64,000 nucleotides of DNA, taken from Pirellula sp. SH-Sr6A (GTDB taxonomy: Bacteria; Planctomycetota; Planctomycetia; Pirellulales; Pirellulaceae). The stretch is from positions 2,337,988 through 2,401,987 of the forward strand of contig NZ_CP011272.1 of the NCBI RefSeq assembly GCF_001610875.1, read 5' to 3'. The stretch's first letter is position 1. Each line of letters begins with the position of its first letter. Position numbers and translations under genes: made by a program. This document shows, piece after piece, positions 59,286-64,000 of the stretch. The notes below the pieces were generated by a model. That model was given only the letters and a program-made list of their open reading frames with translations, was not told the DNA's origin and ran no database searches.

Positions 59286-60461
59286 TCACCGATCTCGCGG
59301 TTTGGGAGAGCGATTTCCCTCCGCCCGGCGTATCGCGTTGCGGCCGAATTTGCTCGCGATGAGATCGGTGACTTGATCGAGTGATCGCTGTTTTTCGATT
59401 TGTGGTTGCTCGAAGAGGGATAACTGTTCGTAGGTTTCTTGACGAAGATGGTGAATTCCAAACCCTAGCAGTCGCACGGGCCGTAGATCCTGCGGTATTT
59501 TGGTTTGAAACAAGAGCGTCGCTCCTTGGAGTAGTTCCGCGGTCAAGTCGGTGGCTTGGGGCAGAATTTGAGAGCGAGTGATCGAATGGAAGTCGTGATA
59601 GCGCACCTTGATCTCAATTCCCTTACCTTTCCAGCCATGACCTCGCAATCGTCGTGAGACGCTTTCAACCAGGTAAACGAGACAACCGTAGAGATCCTCT
59701 CGGCTGGCGATATCTTCCGGAAAAGTTGTTTCACTGGAGATCGACTTAGCCTCGCGGTACGGTACCACGGATCGAGGATCGATTCCCCGGGCAAGCTCCC
59801 AGTAGTGTTGAGCGCTGTTCCCGAACAAGTCTTCCAATGCAGCGATATCCAAGCGTTTTAGATCTCCGATCGTTCGGATGGCGATGCGTTTCATGGTCGC
59901 CCCGGTCGCTTTCCCGACGCCCCATAATCGTTCGATGGGGAGCGGGTCGAGGAACGCATCGATTTGTTCGGGATCGATGACGACCAACGCATCGGGTTTT
60001 CGAATATCGCTGGCGATCTTTGCTAGGAATTTATTCGGAGCGATTCCGACCGAGGCCACTAATCCCAACTGAGATAGAATGGTCGCTTTGATCGACTTCG
60101 CAACCGCTTCTGCGCCACCGAAGAGGTGTGCCGTCTCTCGGACATCCAGAAAGGCTTCATCGAAGGAGAGCGGCTCAACGATGGGGGTGAACAATTCGAA
60201 TATTTCACGAATCTGTTTCGAGACATTCGCATAGACATCCATACGAGGCCGGACGATGGTAAGGTCTGGACATAGGTTCAGCGCTTTGCGAACTGGCATT
60301 GCGCTATGGATCCCAAATCGCCGCGCTGCATAGTTGGCGGTGGCTACGACACCTCTGCCTTCTGCAGACCCACCAACAATGAGAGGTTTCCCCCGGAGCG
60401 CAGGGTTATCCCTCTCCTCGATCGATGCGTAGAATGCGTCCATGTCAACATGAAGAATCAT
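59286..60461 (-). CDS. dinB: DNA polymerase IV (Y-family translesion polymerase)
   Basis: The protein has 391 residues from MILHVDMDAF. Y-family signatures are intact: HVDMDAFYASIE with the metal-binding Asp, then the YAARRFGIHSAMP finger, and SFDEAFLDV with the catalytic Asp-Glu pair. Two helix-hairpin-helix segments (LWGVGKATG) and the little-finger domain follow. The C-terminus has ETYEQLSLFEQP, resembling a beta-clamp-binding motif (QLSLF). An upstream in-frame Met exists at 60485, but the catalytic Asp normally lies within ten residues of the start. A perfect 12-bp inverted repeat covers the start codon. The EVE-domain gene is transcribed divergently, with its start 46 bp away. Confidence 0.95.
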   Translation of the reverse strand: MILHVDMDAFYASIEERDNPALRGKPLIVGGSAEGRGVVATANYAARRFGIHSAMPVRKALNLCPDLTIVRPRMDVYANVSKQIREIFELFTPIVEPLSFDEAFLDVRETAHLFGGAEAVAKSIKATILSQLGLVASVGIAPNKFLAKIASDIRKPDALVVIDPEQIDAFLDPLPIERLWGVGKATGATMKRIAIRTIGDLKRLDIAALEDLFGNSAQHYWELARGIDPRSVVPYREAKSISSETTFPEDIASREDLYGCLVYLVESVSRRLRGHGWKGKGIEIKVRYHDFHSITRSQILPQATDLTAELLQGATLLFQTKIPQDLRPVRLLGFGIHHLRQETYEQLSLFEQPQIEKQRSLDQVTDLIASKFGRNAIRRAEGNRSPKPRDR

Positions 60462-60469
60462 GTTGACAT
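60442..60469 (-). promoter_or_regulatory. Perfect inverted repeat over the dinB start codon
   Basis: ATGTCAACATGA (60442-60453) and TCATGTTGACAT (60458-60469) are perfect reverse complements with a 4-base loop. In the dinB mRNA the hairpin spans about 8 bases before the ATG through codon 7, and the start codon itself is within the stem. The inner arm is partly fixed by the conserved HVDMD coding sequence, but the outer arm lies upstream of the coding region and is not. It could hide the translation start. Confidence 0.55.
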
Positions 60470-60507
60470 TGTAATCTCCATCCATTCCACGATCCTGGAG
60501 CGCCACG

Positions 60508-60993
60508 TTGAATCGAGCGGTTTCCCAACGCTACTGGCTGATGAAGACCGAACCGGATGTGTTTTCGATCGATGATCTGAAAAACTCCCCCAACCAATCA
60601 ACTTGCTGGGATGGGGTTCGGAACTACCAAGCCAGAAACTTCATGCGCGATGATATGCGAATCGGCGACAAAGTATTGGTCTACCACAGCAATGCCGAAC
60701 CCTCTTGTGTCGTCGGAATCGCCACGATTTGCCGAGAGGCCTACCCCGATCACACTGCTTGGGATCCTACCGATCCTCATTTCGATCCGAAGACTGACCC
60801 CGCAAACCCTCGCTGGATGATGGTGGATATTCGGTACGAATCCAAATTCAATGTACCTCAATCGCTTGCGATGTTGCGGGAGTTGTCGGAGCTTTCCGCG
60901 ATGGAACTGCTGCGCAAAGGAAGCCGCCTGAGCGTCCAGCCGGTGAGAAAGAAGGAGTTCGATATCATCGTCAAGCGAGGAAAACCAGCCTGA
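60508..60993 (+). CDS. EVE domain protein
   Basis: The 161-residue protein starts at TTG (MNRAVSQRYW); an ATG within RYWLMKTEP is an alternative but would cut the conserved first strand. EVE (PUA-like) proteins have a pocket that binds modified bases. Family features: RYWLMKTEPDVFSIDDL, the WDGVRNYQARNFMRD loop, KVLVYHSNAEPSCVVGIA and DPANPRWMMVDI. The gene is divergent from the translesion polymerase dinB, 46 bp apart, so both share one short control region and may answer related DNA-damage or base-modification signals. No restriction or methylase gene is adjacent. Confidence 0.9.
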   Translation: MNRAVSQRYWLMKTEPDVFSIDDLKNSPNQSTCWDGVRNYQARNFMRDDMRIGDKVLVYHSNAEPSCVVGIATICREAYPDHTAWDPTDPHFDPKTDPANPRWMMVDIRYESKFNVPQSLAMLRELSELSAMELLRKGSRLSVQPVRKKEFDIIVKRGKPA

Positions 60994-61137
60994 TGGATTG
61001 GGGCGTGCTTCCATCTGTTGTGTGCAAGCCCCCGACGCGTGCGCGCGAGAAGCCCACACCGTTCGCGTCCAGGACTATACTGAAGGAGATCGCGAGTTTC
61101 GCACTTTCCCCACCTGATAGCACCATTGGAGTTCGCC

Positions 61138-62601
61138 ATGTCATCCTCTCCTGCCAAGGTCTCCCGCCGCGCGTTTTCTGGTTCCCTCGCTGCAGCGGGA
61201 ACATTTCTCATCACCGGTACCAAAGCCTCTGGAAACATCATCGGGGCAAACGATCGATTGCGTATTGCGGTGGTCGGTGTCAACGGCCGCGGGCAAAGTC
61301 ACATGGGCGGTTGGCTCGGGCAGGAGCATGTCGAGATTGCTTATCTCGTCGACCCGGACCAAAGGGTGCTCGCGAATACACTCAAAGGTCTCGCCGAAAA
61401 GTCGGGTGGGCGCTTTAAGACGGAGGGAGCAGCTGACCTACGCAAGGTTCTCGAGGACAAGAATCTCGATGCGATTTCCATCGCCACACCGAACCATTGG
61501 CACGCGTTGATGACCATCTGGGGGGCACAAGCCGGAAAGCATGTTTACGTCGAGAAGCCGATGAGCCACGATGTGCACGAAGGACGCATTGCAGTCGAAG
61601 CCCAAAAGAAATACGGAGTCGTCGTCCAACACGGTACTCAGAATCGGAGCGATGCCAAACGAGCTGGATTGCATGAGGCCATCCAGGCAGGGAAGTTTGG
61701 TCGATTGAAGATCTCCTATGGCTATTGCTGCAAGGAACGAAATGGCATCGGCGAAAATCGCTTCGAAGCTCCTCCTGCAAATCTGGATTGGAATCTTTGG
61801 AAAGGGCCAGCGGTGATCGATCGTTACCATTCCAACTTTGTTCATTACAACTGGCACTGGTTCTGGCCGACCGGTAACGGAGATTTGAACAACCAAGGAA
61901 CGCACCAACTCGATATCGCGCGTTGGGCGCTCGATACCGATCAAACCCATCCCGTACGAGCGATGGCTATCGGTGGTCGCTTTCAGTGGAAAGATGGAGG
62001 AGAGACTCCGAATACCATGTTTGGAATCGCCGAATATCCAAACGGCCAGTTTGTCTTCTTCAATGTTCGCAATGTGAATTACAAAGGTTATAAGAAGCAG
62101 GTTGAAAACGAATATTACTTCGAAGATGGCGGAAAAATCATCGGTCGTACCTACTATGCAAAGGGAGACTCAAAAGGGGTGCCGGTCGACGTCCCCAATG
62201 GAAAAGTTACCCCCGGTGGAAATTGGAGTAGCTTCATCGCCGCGTGCCGCGCGGGTAAACCCGAAATGGCAAACGGGAATGCGCTCGACGCGCACTATGG
62301 CTGTGTCCTCGGGCACTTGATCAACAACTCCTATCGCCTCGGAACCAAAGTCCCATTCAATGCCAAGGCGGGACAGTTTGGAGACAACAAAGATGCAGCA
62401 GAACATTTCCTAGCCCTGCACGAAATCATGGCCAACGGAGTGAAAGTTCCCGAAAACGGATCCGAGTACACGGTTGGCCCTTGGTTGGAATTCGATCCCA
62501 AGACCGAGCAACACACGGGAGAGCATTCGGTAGCCGCCAATAAGCTTCTTCGCGATCCAAAGAATCCTGGCTTTGAATTGCCGGACGCTAAGAGTCTCTA
62601 G
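61138..62601 (+). CDS. Gfo/Idh/MocA family oxidoreductase, Tat-exported
   Basis: The protein has 487 residues from MSSSPAKVSR. A twin-arginine signal (SRRAFSGSLAAAGTFLI) means the enzyme is exported folded, with its cofactor. The Rossmann domain begins LRIAVVGVNGRGQSHMGGW, and EKPMSHDVHEG contains the family EKP motif. The C-terminal alpha/beta domain follows, with NNQGTHQLDIARWAL as a likely substrate region. Such Tat-exported Gfo/Idh proteins are abundant in Planctomycetota and probably act on sugars or inositols with bound NAD. Substrate and true cofactor cannot be read. A start 4 codons earlier (61126) is possible. It is monocistronic, downstream of the EVE gene with about 144 bp between. 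Confidence 0.93.
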   Translation: MSSSPAKVSRRAFSGSLAAAGTFLITGTKASGNIIGANDRLRIAVVGVNGRGQSHMGGWLGQEHVEIAYLVDPDQRVLANTLKGLAEKSGGRFKTEGAADLRKVLEDKNLDAISIATPNHWHALMTIWGAQAGKHVYVEKPMSHDVHEGRIAVEAQKKYGVVVQHGTQNRSDAKRAGLHEAIQAGKFGRLKISYGYCCKERNGIGENRFEAPPANLDWNLWKGPAVIDRYHSNFVHYNWHWFWPTGNGDLNNQGTHQLDIARWALDTDQTHPVRAMAIGGRFQWKDGGETPNTMFGIAEYPNGQFVFFNVRNVNYKGYKKQVENEYYFEDGGKIIGRTYYAKGDSKGVPVDVPNGKVTPGGNWSSFIAACRAGKPEMANGNALDAHYGCVLGHLINNSYRLGTKVPFNAKAGQFGDNKDAAEHFLALHEIMANGVKVPENGSEYTVGPWLEFDPKTEQHTGEHSVAANKLLRDPKNPGFELPDAKSL

Positions 62602-62757
62602 CAACGGTGGCGAGCGATGGTTTTTCCTGACGCTGCAGTCCAAGTTGATAGTAACCTGGAGAAATGTTCAGGAACGAAGCGACGGAGGGCCGATTAACCG
62701 ACAAAGGCGTCATAGGTTGACAAGCCTTGTTCGCTTCACTGGTAATCGGCCACACCT

Positions 62758-63844
62758 ATGAAAGCTAGCCAAATCCTTATTGCAATCGCTGCATTCGGGC
62801 TTTTGGCAAGCATGGGATGCCGGTCCTCGTATGGCCCTCGCTCGATTGTTGCTGATAGGTTGCCCTACAACCAAGCGATCGCGACCTCCTGGAAGGAGCA
62901 GACACTGCTCAACATTGTGAAGCTCCGGTACATGGACACACCCTTCTTTATTGACGTGTCCCAGGTTACCGGTGGATACACATTTCAAAGTGGCGCGACC
63001 GCCAATGGTGGGATTTTTCCGCCGGCTAGTCCTGCCGCATCATTTTCTCAGCAATTGGGTGCTGGGTTGAATTTTCAAGGCGGCTATCAAGATCGACCAA
63101 CAATCTCCTAACTTCCGCAGACAGGTTCGCAGTTCATCCGCAATATCACACAGCCGATCAATCCAGGCTCTGTTTTGTTTCTGCTCCAATCTGGTTATCC
63201 CGCGGAAGTCGTTTTTGGTTTGACCGTGGAGACAGTGAATGGACTCAAGAATCGTTCGGTGGGGGGGGAGATTGCGTCCCGCCGATCCTGAATTCGAATG
63301 GATGGTCCATGCCCTTGGTCGTGCCCAAGCCTCAGGGCATGTTGGTATTCGCATTACTCGAGAAAACAACAAGGACTCGGCTGCTTTCTTCTTTCACGAC
63401 GAGGATGTCGATCCTGGTTTGGCAGAAGAAATGAAGGAAGTACGCAGGACTCTGCGGCTTGATCCCAAAAAGCAGGAGTTCCGAGTTGCCTTCGGGGCGA
63501 CGGCAGCGAATGACAACGAGATCACTATTCTGTCCCGCTCCATTGTTCGCATCCTATCGGAGCTGTCGACCCACGTCGTTGTGCCGGGGGAGCACTTGAA
63601 ATGCGGAATTGCGCCGGATCTTGGCGATGTGATTGACGTCAGCGAGCCCCCGTTTCATGTCTGCAGTTCCTGCGAGGAGCCAGACGACCCGTTCGTTTCG
63701 GTCTTTTATGAAGGGTATTGGTTTTGGGTGGAGAAAAGTGATTTTCGTTCGAAGCGAACAATCGCTTACCTTTTGGCATTACTGGCGTTGTCAGATACAG
63801 GATCCAAAGATGGGCTACCTGTGATCACGATTCAAGCGAACTAG
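62758..63844 (+). pseudogene. Broken lipoprotein gene: in-frame stop plus frameshift
   Basis: Two adjacent frames belong to one protein. The first (62758-63111) has a signal peptide and lipobox (LLASMGCRSS, Cys21) and ends with a TAA at 63109. Reading through this stop in the same frame continues as SQFIRNITQPINPGSVLFLL to about 63265, and the frame then shifts by one base at an eight-G run (63261-63268) to resume as RLRPADPEFEWMVHALGRAQ through to 63844. The frame-restored protein would have about 360 residues. The downstream half (LDPKKQEFRVAFGATAANDN and SFEEPDDPF-like segments, here CEEPDDPFVSVFYEGYWFW) is intact and looks under constraint. Function is unknown; likely an outer-membrane lipoprotein. 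Sequencing errors could mimic the damage. Confidence 0.8.
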
Positions 63845-64000
63845 TTGGGCGTCTTCAGGAATACGCGTCGCGTTTTCCGGGTTCGCTTTCGTTCTCAACG
63901 TGTCCGAGGGTAATTCACCAAAACAGTCTTTGTAGGCACGGCTAAAGTCGCCGAAGTGCCAGAACCCCCAGCGTGTCGCCTCTTGGCTAACAGTCGTTGA
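63815..64000 (-). CDS. AraC-family regulator, C-terminal end only
   Basis: This is a partial gene, running off the right edge of the window. The minus strand encodes ATRWGFWHFGDFSRAYKDCF followed by GELPSDTLR, the second helix-turn-helix and closing signature of AraC/XylS-type DNA-binding domains (GFxxFSxFxRxFKxxFGxxPSxYR pattern). A short unstructured tail follows to TAG at 63815. About 60 C-terminal residues are visible. The stop lies 30 bp inside the end of the broken lipoprotein gene, so the two genes overlap tail to tail. Effector and target cannot be inferred from this part. Confidence 0.85.
   Translation of the reverse strand, partial: STTVSQEATRWGFWHFGDFSRAYKDCFGELPSDTLRTKANPENATRIPEDAQLVRLNRDHR

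Noticed and set aside
62717-62745. Possible promoter TTGACA with 17-bp spacer before the broken lipoprotein gene
   Set aside because: The -10 position reads TGGTAA, a poor match, and planctomycete promoter consensus is not well enough known to support it.
1-64000. CRISPR arrays, rRNA genes, intact insertion sequences
   Set aside because: No regularly spaced direct repeats, rRNA signatures or transposase genes were found on reading; the palindromic repeats have irregular spacing and no cas genes nearby.

Overview
The window looks like part of a Planctomycetota chromosome, most probably of the Pirellulales/Rhodopirellula group. This rests on gene content: two pairs of the planctomycete cytochrome-c-like DUF1549/DUF1553 protein with a DUF1501 protein, two DUF1559 prepilin-like proteins, a sulfatase, ECF sigma factors with membrane-bound partners, Tat-exported oxidoreductase and DUF1501 proteins, and many secreted proteins of unknown role. 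Genus cannot be fixed from the sequence alone.

Layout. 1-1.7 kb: a small membrane protein, a 59-residue zinc-ribbon gene, and about 0.9 kb of dispersed, partly palindromic repeats; relatives of the same repeats recur at 14.4-14.7 kb. 1.7-12.3 kb: SEC-C/TPR-like protein, tsaE, a lipoprotein, zwf, a PpiD-like membrane protein and topA. 12.4-16.9 kb: an exported protein coupled to a DUF1559 prepilin-like protein, then a sulfatase with a C-terminal LamG-like domain. 17.2-26.6 kb (minus): a complete Bat (aerotolerance-type) operon, moxR-DUF58-membrane protein-batA-batB/C-batD/E, in which the last two genes look like fusions. 26.8-31.7 kb: first DUF1549/1553 + DUF1501 pair. 31.8-35.7 kb: acetyltransferase, gatC, rpmB, and a diadenylate-cyclase-domain protein translationally coupled to an SDR-like protein that has lost its catalytic residues.

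35.8-42.4 kb (minus) holds the most unusual block: an ECF sigma factor, a single-span membrane protein, three different GspF-like membrane proteins in a row, three minor-pseudopilin-like proteins and a DUF1559 prepilin-like protein, all tightly packed, with no ATPase, secretin or prepilin peptidase beside them. 42.5-48.8 kb: an esterase-like hydrolase, a methyltransferase, and a 1382-residue S9 peptidase fused to two copies of a zincin-like domain, the second without its zinc ligands. 49.0-55.6 kb (minus): a second ECF sigma/membrane partner operon leading into another DUF1549/1553 + DUF1501 pair. 55.9-57.1 kb: tRNA-Leu, rpsL, rpsG. 57.2-64 kb: Xer recombinase, galE, dinB (with a strong hairpin over its start codon), an EVE-domain protein, a Gfo/Idh/MocA oxidoreductase, a lipoprotein pseudogene, and the end of an AraC-type regulator.

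How they work together: the two ECF operons each appear to link a sigma factor to a membrane or secreted apparatus. The Bat operon is a self-contained membrane complex module. The remainder is housekeeping (translation, NADPH supply, DNA topology and repair) mixed with exported catabolic enzymes. No CRISPR array, prophage, integron or intact insertion sequence was seen.
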